A stretch of DNA of 64,000 nt from contig NC_013512.1 of assembly GCF_000024885.1 (NCBI RefSeq), positions 372,001 through 436,000 on the forward strand, given 5' to 3'. Shown one piece after another: positions 1 through 7,416 of the stretch (positions are counted from its first letter, which is position 1; every line of letters starts with the position of its first letter). A program made the translations under genes and the position numbers. The notes below the pieces were generated by a model. That model saw nothing but the letters and a program-made list of their open reading frames with translations. It was not told the origin of the DNA and searched no databases. The stretch comes from Sulfurospirillum deleyianum DSM 6946 (GTDB lineage: Bacteria; Campylobacterota; Campylobacteria; Campylobacterales; Sulfurospirillaceae).

Positions 1-1
1 A

Positions 2-154
2 TTAGATCTAAATGGTAAAGATTATGTGCATGTTTATGTACAGAAGGTTAATTTAACAGCGCCATTACAACTAAAGTTATTATGTAAATTAGTGACAAAA
101 TGGCATAATGATTTTATTCCTTTTGATGAAGAAGAATTTCAACCATATCTTTAA
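2..154 (+). CDS. C-terminal end of an unknown protein (partial)
   Basis: An open frame runs from the window edge to a TAA at 152-154 and encodes the last 50 residues of a protein. The tail is mixed, with a Lys/Leu-rich middle (KLLCKLVTKW) and an acidic end (FDEEEFQPYL). I do not recognise the family. The frame has no start inside the window, so the gene begins upstream. It converges on the exporter gene that follows. It is called coding because the frame is open for its full visible length and ends just before an AT-rich gap that carries one palindrome copy. Confidence 0.5.
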   Translation, partial: LDLNGKDYVHVYVQKVNLTAPLQLKLLCKLVTKWHNDFIPFDEEEFQPYL

Positions 155-313
155 TAATAAAAAAAGAAGCTAAACTTTAAATTCTTTACATGTAAAACTC
201 TCATTTGAGAAAACTCCTTCCATTATTTATTATAGAACTTAAAAATTAACCACACAAATTCTAGAAAATGTAGGCGATGAGAAGTAAAAAATACCTTTAC
301 ATATAAAGATGTT
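155..313. other. AT-rich gap between convergent genes
   Basis: No gene is seen here. The gap holds the first TTACATGTAA copy (186-195), a small hairpin around TCTCATTTGAGA, and near its right end the degenerate copy CTTTACATATAAAG (295-308). Since the two flanking genes converge, the hairpins may end transcription from either side. Confidence 0.5.
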
Positions 314-1486
314 TTAAGCGATTAAATAGCGTTTCCAAATCCAAATCGCAAGACTTAACGCTAGTGCACCAAATAAAGCACCCACGTATCCGATACTTTG
401 CATCCCAAGCGAGTTGATGACCCATCCCCCAATGAACGCTCCACCGCCAATCCCAATGTTATAAATACCCGAATACAAAGACATCGCAACATCGGTGGCA
501 TCGGGGGCGAGTTCTAAAACACTCACCTGCAAAATTAAACTAATCAAACAAATAGCAATGCCCCAAAAGAGCGATAAAATACTAAAAGAGAGAACATGAA
601 AAGAGAGCATCATCATGAAAGCTTCAGCGAAAATAAGCGCACTCAACGCAAAAAGTACCAGTCCAAAGGGGTGTTTGTGTCGTAGTCGTGCAAAGAGCAT
701 ACTTCCCAAAAGCCCTGCAATTCCAAAAAGAAAAAGAACCGCCGTGGCAAAGCGCTCTCCTAGGTGTGCGACATGGATAACAAACGGCTCGATGTAGGAG
801 TAGGCGGTAAAATGAGCACTAATGGCTAAAATCGTGAGCAGATACGTGCCCATCAGTGCGGGGCGTTTCATGAGGATGGGCAAACTTTTCAGTGAGCCCG
901 CATTTTGGCTCGGCAGTGTGGGCAGGGTTTTAAAGAGGAAATAGAACATCAATACGCCTAGCAAGGCAATCACTCCAAACGTAGAGCGCCAACCCCATGC
1001 TTGACCGATAATACGTCCTAGCGGTAAGCCTAAAACAATCGCCAAAGCGCTTCCCGTGGCTAAAAAACTAAGTGCCTTCGTGGTTTGTCCTTTGGGGGCT
1101 AAACGGTAAACCAATGAAGCAGTGATTGCCCAAAAAATAGCGTGTGAAAAAGCAATGCCTATGCGTGAGAGCATTAAGATAGTGTAATTCCATGCGAAGG
1201 CGGAGAGCAGATGCGAGAGAATGAAAAAAAACAAAATCCCTAGTAAGAGCGATTTGCGCTCCACATTTTTGCTTAAAAGCATTAAGGGGAGTGAGATGGT
1301 CGCAACAATCCATGCGTAGATGGTCATCATCATGCCTGTTTGCGCTTCGCTGATGTTAAAATCTGTCGCGATGGTGGTGAGTAAGCTAATGGGCGCAAAT
1401 TCGGTGGTGTTAAAAATAAACGCGCAAATGCTCAGCCCCATAATGGGAAGCCATGCATGCAGTGAAGTGTGAAAGCGTAAAAACAT
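314..1486 (-). CDS. sotB: SotB-like MFS sugar/drug efflux transporter
   Basis: This is a major facilitator superfamily exporter of 390 residues with about 12 membrane segments. The N-terminal stretch FIFNTTEFAPISLL, the YAWIVATISLPLMLL segment, the SITASL/AITASL-type motif near residue 120, GLPLGRIIGQ and ELAPDATDVAMSLYSG closely match E. coli SotB, which exports sugars and IPTG by proton antiport. ATG at 1486 is chosen over an in-frame TTG one codon upstream; a weak AGG lies 10-12 nt before it. A TACAAT -10 box lies upstream on the minus strand. It is a single gene, divergent from ychJ. The substrate in this organism is not known. Confidence 0.85.
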   Translation of the reverse strand: MFLRFHTSLHAWLPIMGLSICAFIFNTTEFAPISLLTTIATDFNISEAQTGMMMTIYAWIVATISLPLMLLSKNVERKSLLLGILFFFILSHLLSAFAWNYTILMLSRIGIAFSHAIFWAITASLVYRLAPKGQTTKALSFLATGSALAIVLGLPLGRIIGQAWGWRSTFGVIALLGVLMFYFLFKTLPTLPSQNAGSLKSLPILMKRPALMGTYLLTILAISAHFTAYSYIEPFVIHVAHLGERFATAVLFLFGIAGLLGSMLFARLRHKHPFGLVLFALSALIFAEAFMMMLSFHVLSFSILSLFWGIAICLISLILQVSVLELAPDATDVAMSLYSGIYNIGIGGGAFIGGWVINSLGMQSIGYVGALFGALALSLAIWIWKRYLIA

Positions 1487-1515
1487 CAAAAGACCTAGTA
1501 CAAAAATAAGCGAGT

Positions 1516-1521
1516 ATTGTA
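1516..1521 (-). promoter_or_regulatory. -10 box for sotB
   Basis: TACAAT read on the minus strand, 30 nt upstream of the sotB ATG, in AT-rich DNA. No clear -35 box is seen, as is usual for this group. Confidence 0.45.
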
Positions 1522-1562
1522 CCTAAGCAAAGAATAGAAGTGGTTGAAAACCAAAAAATTTG

Positions 1563-1568
1563 TATAAT
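1563..1568 (+). promoter_or_regulatory. -10 box for ychJ-crp
   Basis: TATAAT preceded by TTTG, 29 nt upstream of the ychJ ATG. The predicted transcript start (about 1575) lies just before a TTACATGTAA copy at 1579-1588, so that palindrome would be in the extreme 5' end of the mRNA. Confidence 0.55.
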
Positions 1569-1597
1569 TCATACTAATTTACATGTAAAGAGTTGAA

Positions 1598-1993
1598 ATG
1601 ATAAAAAATATGTGCCCTTGTGGCTCTGAAAAATCCTACGAAGCGTGTTGTGAAGTCTATCATAAACACCTTAACGCCCCAACCTGCGAAGCGCTGATGC
1701 GTTCTCGTTACAGTGCGTTTGTCTTTTCATTAGTCGATTATCTCTTTGAAACCACGCATCCAAGCTATCGAAGTAAAACGCTAAAAGAAGAGATTGCTTT
1801 TACATGTAAAGGCTTAGCGTGGACAGGTTTGAGCGTTTTAGAGACGTGGCAAGGTGGACTTAGCGATAAAGTGGGCAAAGTCTCTTTTCGTGCCACGTTT
1901 GTGCAAGAGGGACGTGAGGGTGTGCACGTTGAGCATTCTCGTTTTAAACGCTTTGGTAAGGCGTGGATGTATGTGGATGGAAAGGTGGAGTAG
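1598..1993 (+). CDS. ychJ: YchJ family protein (UPF0225, SEC-C motif)
   Basis: This is a 131-residue protein of the YchJ/UPF0225 family. The N-terminus carries the zinc-binding SEC-C motif CPCGSEKSYEACC (residues about 6-18), followed by the family signature EALMRSRYSAFVFSLVDYLFETTHPSYR. SEC-C modules bind zinc and occur in SecA and other proteins; the function of YchJ itself is not established. The ATG at 1598 follows an AAAGAG-type ribosome site that overlaps the end of a TTACATGTAA copy. A second copy at 1800-1809 lies inside the gene and is read as Phe-Thr-Cys-Lys. The stop codon directly abuts the next ATG, so the gene is co-transcribed with the Crp-like regulator. Confidence 0.85.
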   Translation: MIKNMCPCGSEKSYEACCEVYHKHLNAPTCEALMRSRYSAFVFSLVDYLFETTHPSYRSKTLKEEIAFTCKGLAWTGLSVLETWQGGLSDKVGKVSFRATFVQEGREGVHVEHSRFKRFGKAWMYVDGKVE

Positions 1994-2650
1994 ATGTATG
2001 CTTTAGAGGTGATTCAGCAAGAGTTGCAAGAGGACATTGCCCGTTTTGGGCGCATGAGTTTTGTGAAAAAAGGCGAAGTACTGATGCGACCTGAGGAGTG
2101 TTTGGAGCACTTTTTTGTTCTTTTAGAAGGGCGGGTGAAAGTCTCTCAAATTAACTTTGAAAATGGCAAAGAGCAGATTTTGTATCTTTTATCCAAAGGC
2201 GATATGTACGATGTGGTCAGCCTTTTGGATGGAAAAATGCATGAAAATATGGCGATGGCGTTAGATGATGTGAAACTGCTGGTATTTCCCATTGAGCTGT
2301 TTCGTGAGTGGATAGAAACGAAGCCCTCGTTTAACAAACTCTTTTTTCCTTACGTGGCAAAACAGCTACGAGAGATGGAGAATTTAGCGAGTGATTTATC
2401 CTTGTATGACACGACCACACGGTTGGTGAAGCTCATTGCGAAAAACATTGAAAAAGAGGGTGACAAACAAACCCTCAAACTCATCAATAATCTTTCCCAT
2501 GATGAACTCGCCAACCTCATAGGCACGGTTCGTAAAGTGCTCAACCGAAACCTCCAATCGCTTAAAAAAGAGGGGCTTATTGATATTAAGCGTAAAGAGA
2601 TTTACATTAAAGATTCTCAAAACCTGCTGGAGCATCTGCCTTTAGAGTAA
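1994..2650 (+). CDS. Crp/Fnr family transcription regulator
   Basis: This 218-residue regulator has an N-terminal cyclic-nucleotide-type sensor domain (residues about 15-130, with FVLLEGRVKVSQ and LYLLSKGDMYDVVSLLDG) and a C-terminal winged helix (residues about 140-210, LSHDELANLIGTVRKVLNRNLQSL) typical of Crp/Fnr proteins. There is no N-terminal cluster of cysteines, so it is not an iron-sulfur Fnr-type oxygen sensor; its ligand is unknown. The ATG follows the ychJ stop with no gap. Hsp20 lies downstream on the same strand, which allows but does not prove control of a stress gene. Confidence 0.85.
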   Translation: MYALEVIQQELQEDIARFGRMSFVKKGEVLMRPEECLEHFFVLLEGRVKVSQINFENGKEQILYLLSKGDMYDVVSLLDGKMHENMAMALDDVKLLVFPIELFREWIETKPSFNKLFFPYVAKQLREMENLASDLSLYDTTTRLVKLIAKNIEKEGDKQTLKLINNLSHDELANLIGTVRKVLNRNLQSLKKEGLIDIKRKEIYIKDSQNLLEHLPLE

Positions 2651-2727
2651 CTGTGCTACTTAAGTGGCAGACATATTTTTTTACATGTAATAGACTTCCG
2701 CTATCAAAAAAAGAAAAGGAGTCCATC

Positions 2728-3159
2728 ATGTTAGTCACACGTTACAATCCCTTTAAAGAGTTACGAGAACTTGAAAGTAGGCTTTTTAATTACTACCCGA
2801 GCACTCAAAGTGAAGAGGGTGACATCTCTGCGTTTCGTCCCAGTGTCAGTACCCGTGAGGGTGAGTTTGCCTACCATATTGAGGTGGATTTGCCAGGGGT
2901 GAAAAAAGAGGATATTCACATCGACCTTAAAGAAAATCAGATTATTATCTCAGGAGAGCGAAGCTTCAAAGAGGAGCGCAAAGAGAATGACTATTACAAA
3001 GTAGAAAGCAGTTATGGAAAATTCCAACGCTCGTTTGCTCTGCCTGAAAATGTAGATGTTGAAAATATTGAAGCCAGTAGCGAAAATGGCGTATTGGAAG
3101 TCGTACTTCCAAAGCTTAAAATCGAAAAAGCTGAAGTGAAAAAAATTCAGGTGAAATAA
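2728..3159 (+). CDS. hsp20: Small heat-shock protein, Hsp20/alpha-crystallin
   Basis: This 143-residue small heat-shock chaperone holds unfolding proteins in an ATP-independent way. The alpha-crystallin domain spans residues about 40-140 (YHIEVDLPGVKKEDIHIDL; RSFKEERKENDYYKVESSYGKFQRSFALPENVD; ENGVLEVVLPK). ATG 2728 is chosen because AAAAGGAG lies just upstream; the frame is open to 2653, but the extra 25 codons do not look like Hsp20 and span a TTACATGTAA copy at 2681. The N-terminus MLVTRYNPFKELRELESRLF is typical of the family. It follows the Crp/Fnr-type regulator gene on the same strand. Confidence 0.9.
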   Translation: MLVTRYNPFKELRELESRLFNYYPSTQSEEGDISAFRPSVSTREGEFAYHIEVDLPGVKKEDIHIDLKENQIIISGERSFKEERKENDYYKVESSYGKFQRSFALPENVDVENIEASSENGVLEVVLPKLKIEKAEVKKIQVK

Positions 3160-3168
3160 GCTTTACAT

Positions 3169-3192
3169 GTAAGGAGTTTTAACGCTCCTTAC
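3169..3192 (+). terminator. Hairpin after hsp20
   Basis: GTAAGGAG and CTCCTTAC form an 8-bp stem around the loop TTTTAACG, directly overlapping the TTACATGTAA copy at 3163-3172. The T tract is weak, so termination is probable but not certain. Confidence 0.5.
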
Positions 3193-3255
3193 CCTCTTTA
3201 CTGCGTTGTTTTTCTTCTTTTGTGATACAATCGCTTAACGGACTTTTGAGGAGCG

Positions 3256-5565
3256 ATGGTGCAAACATTGAAGCGCTTGTATACTTTTTCATTTCTACCC
3301 TTAGTTGTGTTATTGGTGGGCGTGTTTTTCTCCGTATTGATTGCATGGAAAAGTGATCAATGGATTGATAAGATTGAAGCGATACGGTTTGATGCTGCCT
3401 CAAAAGAGATAACCGCTTTAATTCAAAAAGAACTCGACTCCCATGTTCAGCTTTTAAACAGCAGTGCGGCGTTTATCTTGTCTTCAGAAAATATGACTCG
3501 CAATGAGTGGCAGACCTTTGCAAAGATGCATGGATTAGCCCTTAATTTTCCAAGTCTTTATGCTTTAGGGTATGTGCCTTTGGTAGAAGCTTCAAAAAAA
3601 GAGGCATACGAAAAAAAGATGGCAGAAGACAGTGCTATGGCACAGTATAAGATTTTCCCTTCATCTTCTCATTCAACACTCTTTCCCATTACGTATATTG
3701 AGCCTTTTACGGAACAAACTGCACAGATTTTAGGGTATGACATGGGTTCTGAAGCGATGCGCAGGCAAAAAATCGAAAAGGCTTTAAAAAAAGGTTCTGT
3801 AACCATTACGCCAAAAATTGAATTTGTGAAACAAGCTCAAGCTTCCGAAAAAAAAGGGTTTATTATTTACATGCCTTTTTACTATCGTCATCATTCGCTT
3901 CAAAATGAGGCAGAGCGTTTAGCTGCTGCAAAAGGGGTTATTTACAGCGCCATAAAAGTCAATACCTTTTTTGAAAATATTTTAAAAGCGAATGATGGGT
4001 TAGTGAGTTTTGAAGTGTATGATTGTGAATCTTTAAGCGAGGAGACGCTGTTATATAATTCAAATCCAACACTAACCGCACCTCGATTAGAGCGTTCCGT
4101 TGTATTTAGCTCAAATGATACCCATTGGACACTCTATTTTAAAGCCAATAGCGTATTGCATAATCAATTAAATCATTATTTCCCTCATATTCAAGTCTTT
4201 ATTGGCATACTTTTTTCCATACTATTGAGTGGATGGGTGTATGCTTTGCAACGTACACGTAGCCGTGCGTATGAGATTGCGGAAGAAAAAACAAAACAGC
4301 TTTCTGAATCTGAAGCATGGGTGCGTCTTCTTTTTAAAACGATGCAAGAAGGCGTTATGGTGATTAATCGTGAAGGGGTCATAACAGAGTGCAACGATAC
4401 TGCAAAAAAGATATTACCTTCTTTTAATAAGACGCTGATTGGAACACTTAATAGTGAGCTTCCATGGAAAGCCCTTCATGAGGATGGTTCTTCTTTTTTA
4501 CCAGAAGAGCTTCCTTTTATGAAGGTTTTGCGATCGGGTGAGTCACAAAATGGCATTATTATGGGGATTCAAAGAGAGGGGTATCCTCTTGTGTGGATGC
4601 AAATGAATGCAGCACCTCTTTATTTGCATGATAACGATAATGTCAGTGCAGTAGTGTTAACCTTGAGTGATATTACAAATTATCGAAGATCAAAATATAA
4701 ATTGGAAAAATATTTAAGTATGATTGATAAACATGTGATTATCTCAACCACCGATTTAAAGGGTGTGATTACCGAGGTCAGTGAGGCATTTTGTAAGATT
4801 TCAGGGTACTCTAAAGAAGAACTCATTGGTGCCAATCATTCGATTGTACGTCATGCGGATGTTCCTTCCTCGGTGTATGAAGAGATGTGGAAGGCGATTA
4901 AAAGTGGCTTGATTTGGAGAGGTGAGCTTAAAAATAGACATAAAGATGGCAGTGCGTATTGGGTCGAGACGATTATTGCGCCACGGTATGATGAAGATTA
5001 CTCTTTAATTGGATATACCGCTATTCGAACGGATATTACCGATAAAAAACGGGTTGAAGAACTCTCTATCACCGATAGACTCACAGGACTTTACAATCGT
5101 TTGAAATTGGATGAACTCTTTGCGCACCATCTTTCGATTGCAAGGCGACATCACACGCCTTTTTCAATTATCTTGCTTGATATTGATAAATTTAAATCGG
5201 TCAATGATACCTATGGGCATCAAGTGGGAGACACGATTTTGCAAGAGTTTGCTTTATGCGTTAAAGCACAGATTCGCTCTGAAGATATTTTTGGGCGTTG
5301 GGGTGGGGAGGAGTTTTTACTTTTATTGCCCAACAGTCCCCTTGAAAACGCCTCTTTGTTAGCAGAAAAATTGCGTTTATGCGTTGCATCGTTTTCCTTT
5401 TCACAGGTTGGGATGAAAACAGCCAGTTTTGGGGTGGCAACTTTTCATGAGGGAGATGATGAAAAGAGCATGATGGTACGTGTGGATGAGGCATTGTACC
5501 GTGCTAAAGAGAATGGGCGTAATCAAGTTGTGCTTGAGCGATTAAACTTCAAAGAGAGCCTCTAA
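3256..5565 (+). CDS. Membrane diguanylate cyclase, CHASE-PAS-PAS-GGDEF
   Basis: This 769-residue sensor enzyme probably makes the second messenger c-di-GMP. In order it has: a membrane segment (residues about 10-32), a periplasmic CHASE-type domain (about 45-290, with LNFPSLYALGYVPLV), a second membrane segment (about 310-330), a PAS domain (about 355-470), a PAS/PAC domain (about 485-605) and GGDEF (about 610-769). The active-site loop reads GGEEF, and an RxxD product-inhibition site (RSED) lies five residues before it, so the enzyme looks both active and feedback-controlled. The ATG at 3256 follows TGAGGAGCG. It appears to be a single gene between hsp20 and lgt. The signal sensed is unknown; CHASE domains in other proteins bind small molecules. 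Confidence 0.88.
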   Translation: MVQTLKRLYTFSFLPLVVLLVGVFFSVLIAWKSDQWIDKIEAIRFDAASKEITALIQKELDSHVQLLNSSAAFILSSENMTRNEWQTFAKMHGLALNFPSLYALGYVPLVEASKKEAYEKKMAEDSAMAQYKIFPSSSHSTLFPITYIEPFTEQTAQILGYDMGSEAMRRQKIEKALKKGSVTITPKIEFVKQAQASEKKGFIIYMPFYYRHHSLQNEAERLAAAKGVIYSAIKVNTFFENILKANDGLVSFEVYDCESLSEETLLYNSNPTLTAPRLERSVVFSSNDTHWTLYFKANSVLHNQLNHYFPHIQVFIGILFSILLSGWVYALQRTRSRAYEIAEEKTKQLSESEAWVRLLFKTMQEGVMVINREGVITECNDTAKKILPSFNKTLIGTLNSELPWKALHEDGSSFLPEELPFMKVLRSGESQNGIIMGIQREGYPLVWMQMNAAPLYLHDNDNVSAVVLTLSDITNYRRSKYKLEKYLSMIDKHVIISTTDLKGVITEVSEAFCKISGYSKEELIGANHSIVRHADVPSSVYEEMWKAIKSGLIWRGELKNRHKDGSAYWVETIIAPRYDEDYSLIGYTAIRTDITDKKRVEELSITDRLTGLYNRLKLDELFAHHLSIARRHHTPFSIILLDIDKFKSVNDTYGHQVGDTILQEFALCVKAQIRSEDIFGRWGGEEFLLLLPNSPLENASLLAEKLRLCVASFSFSQVGMKTASFGVATFHEGDDEKSMMVRVDEALYRAKENGRNQVVLERLNFKESL

Positions 5566-5588
5566 AGACTTTCTCAACCTTCTTCGGG

Positions 5589-5594
5589 TAGAAT
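5589..5594 (+). promoter_or_regulatory. -10 box for lgt
   Basis: TAGAAT, 31 nt before the lgt ATG. Seven nucleotides downstream starts a TTACATGTAA copy (5602-5611), placing the palindrome at or next to the transcript start, as for ychJ. Confidence 0.4.
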
Positions 5595-5619
5595 TTTCCT
5601 TTTACATGTAAGGATTTTT

Positions 5620-6438
5620 ATGCTTTTTTGGAATGAAATTTATACACATTTTGACCCTGTTGCTTTTAAAGTAGGCGGTTTTGCCGTGCATTGGTATGGC
5701 TTGATGTATATGCTAGCGCTCCTTGGGGCACTTTATACTGCTAAGTGGTACGTTAAACGTGAAAACGTAGGCTTTAGCAACCAGATTTTAGAGAGTTATT
5801 TTATCTGGATAGAAATTGGCATTGTGCTAGGCGCACGGATTGGCTACATTCTTTTTTATGATCCGCATGTGGATTATTATCTAACCCATCCGTGGCAGAT
5901 GTTTAACCCTTTTATGGATGGTACGTTTGTGGGGATTCGAGGGATGAGCTATCATGGTGCGATTGTGGGCTTTTTCCTAGGGACATGGTTTTTTAACTTA
6001 AAATATAAAATTAATGTCTGGAAGCTACTGGATGTGGTCGCCATTAGTGTACCTGTGGGGTATATTTTTGGACGGATTGGCAACTTTTTAAATCAAGAAC
6101 TTATCGGTAGACCCACAGAGGTTTCATGGGGGATTTATGTCGATGGGGTATTGCGTCATCCTTCCCAATTATACGAGGCTGTGCTAGAAGGTTTGATGGT
6201 TTTTGTGCTCCTTTATTTTTACAGAAATTACAAAAAATATGACGGTGAATTGATTGCACTTTATGGCTTTTTGTACTCTATAGGACGCTTTGTTGCAGAG
6301 TTTTTTAGAGAGCCTGATTTTCAAATTGGGTTTGTGTATGGAAATTGGATGAGTAAAGGACAAGCACTTTCGATTGTAATGGCTTTTTGTGGGCTTTTAC
6401 TCTACTTTTTTATTATCAAACGAGGTCAAAAGGGATAA
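5620..6438 (+). CDS. lgt: Prolipoprotein diacylglyceryl transferase
   Basis: Lgt is the inner-membrane enzyme that moves diacylglycerol from phosphatidylglycerol to the lipobox cysteine of prolipoproteins, the first step of lipoprotein maturation. The 272-residue protein has seven likely membrane segments. The family signature is present (GRIGNFLNQELIGRPTEVSW near residue 150), as are RGMSYHGAIVG (catalytic His region), HPSQLYEA and RFVAEFFREPD. Length is normal. Lipoprotein substrates in this window include the proteins at 39512 and 62343. The ribosome site AAGGA overlaps the end of a TTACATGTAA copy. Confidence 0.95.
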   Translation: MLFWNEIYTHFDPVAFKVGGFAVHWYGLMYMLALLGALYTAKWYVKRENVGFSNQILESYFIWIEIGIVLGARIGYILFYDPHVDYYLTHPWQMFNPFMDGTFVGIRGMSYHGAIVGFFLGTWFFNLKYKINVWKLLDVVAISVPVGYIFGRIGNFLNQELIGRPTEVSWGIYVDGVLRHPSQLYEAVLEGLMVFVLLYFYRNYKKYDGELIALYGFLYSIGRFVAEFFREPDFQIGFVYGNWMSKGQALSIVMAFCGLLLYFFIIKRGQKG

Positions 6439-6451
6439 AAAAATCCCTTTT
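6428..6451 (+). terminator. Rho-independent terminator of lgt
   Basis: AAAAGGGAT and ATCCCTTTT form a 9-bp stem with an A6 loop, overlapping the lgt stop codon. The U tract at the end of the right arm supports termination. Confidence 0.7.
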
Positions 6452-6469
6452 AAATCCCCCTGCATATAT

Positions 6470-6475
6470 TATAAT
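6470..6475 (+). promoter_or_regulatory. -10 box for frdCAB
   Basis: TATAAT within GCATATATTATAATTTC. It predicts a leader of about 150 nt before the frdC start, long enough to hold the strong hairpin at 6567-6602. Confidence 0.55.
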
Positions 6476-6566
6476 TTCACTCATTAAGAATGAAGTAAGT
6501 GTTGAGCGTGAGTGAGCATCTGCGTTGCGGTGGCTAGAAACAAGAAAATTTCAAAGAAGATGTGAC

Positions 6567-6602
6567 CACCCATAAAGATACGTTGAGGTATTTTTATGGG
6601 TG
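6567..6602 (+). promoter_or_regulatory. Long hairpin in the frdCAB 5' leader
   Basis: The arms CACCCATAAAGATAC (6567-6581) and GTATTTTTATGGGTG (6588-6602) pair over 15 bp with one G-U wobble and a 6-nt loop. No T tract follows, so this is not a normal terminator. It ends 19 nt before the ribosome site AAGGAT. A role in mRNA stability or translation of this highly used operon is an inference. Confidence 0.7.
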
Positions 6603-6631
6603 TTTACCAAACTTCACAAAAAGGATAAAAT

Positions 6632-7414
6632 GTGAATGACCTACTTGAAGGTTTCTTAGGTACAAGTATTGAGGGGAAAAAGAGTAGAGTTCCAGCGAAG
6701 CTTGATTATATTCAAAGTGCGACTGGTCTATTCTTAGGTTTGTTTATGTGGGGACATATGTTCTTTGTTTCAACTATTTTGATTAGCAAAGATTTTATGC
6801 ACACGATAACCAAAATGTTTGAAGGTAGTATGTTCTTTAGTGAACCACAACCTTGGGTTGTTTCTGCGATTGTATTGTTCGTATTTGCTATCTTTATCGT
6901 ACACGCTATGCTTGGTATGAGAAAATTGCCTATTACATTTAGACAATATCAAGCGTATAAAACACACATGGGCATGATGAAACATGATGACACAACGATG
7001 TGGTTTACACAAGCGTTTACTGGTTTTGCAATGTTCTTCTTAGGTTCTGCTCACCTTTTAATGATGGCAGTGAAAGCAGATGAGATTGGACCATACGGTT
7101 CATCTGAGAGAATGTACGCTGATGTGATGTGGCCATTTTATCTTCTTCTTCTTTTAGCCGTTGAATTTCACGGTGGTATTGGTTTGTATCGTCTTTGTGT
7201 TAAATGGGGTTGGTTTGAAGGTGAGAACGTCAAAGAATCTCGTAAAAAATTGAAAAAAGTTAAATGGGCTGTAACAACATTTTTCTTAGCACTAGGACTT
7301 TTAACACTTGCTGCATATGTGAAATATGGTTATGAATATAGCAATGGTCATGTTGATGAATTTAAACCAACAGCACAACTAGAACTAAGAATTGATCAGA
7401 AGGTTAGGGCGTAA
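6632..7414 (+). CDS. frdC: Fumarate reductase diheme cytochrome b subunit
   Basis: FrdC is the membrane anchor of the quinol:fumarate reductase. It carries two haem b groups, oxidises menaquinol and passes electrons to FrdB. The 260-residue protein has five membrane segments and matches Wolinella succinogenes Frd[21 protein letters not shown] at the start, [10 protein letters not shown], the [16 protein letters not shown] loop, [15 protein letters not shown], and [19 protein letters not shown]. The histidines in these segments fit the axial haem ligands. Translation starts at GTG 6632; the ATG two bases earlier runs straight into TGA. AAGGAT lies just upstream. It is the first gene of frdCAB, with an unusual leader hairpin. 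Confidence 0.95.
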   Translation: MNDLLEGFLGTSIEGKKSRVPAKLDYIQSATGLFLGLFMWGHMFFVSTILISKDFMHTITKMFEGSMFFSEPQPWVVSAIVLFVFAIFIVHAMLGMRKLPITFRQYQAYKTHMGMMKHDDTTMWFTQAFTGFAMFFLGSAHLLMMAVKADEIGPYGSSERMYADVMWPFYLLLLLAVEFHGGIGLYRLCVKWGWFEGENVKESRKKLKKVKWAVTTFFLALGLLTLAAYVKYGYEYSNGHVDEFKPTAQLELRIDQKVRA

Positions 7415-7416
7415 TT

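Noticed and set aside
2653-2727. Upstream extension of the Hsp20 frame
   Set aside because: It spans a palindrome copy and has no Hsp20 character; a strong AAAAGGAG sits just before ATG 2728.
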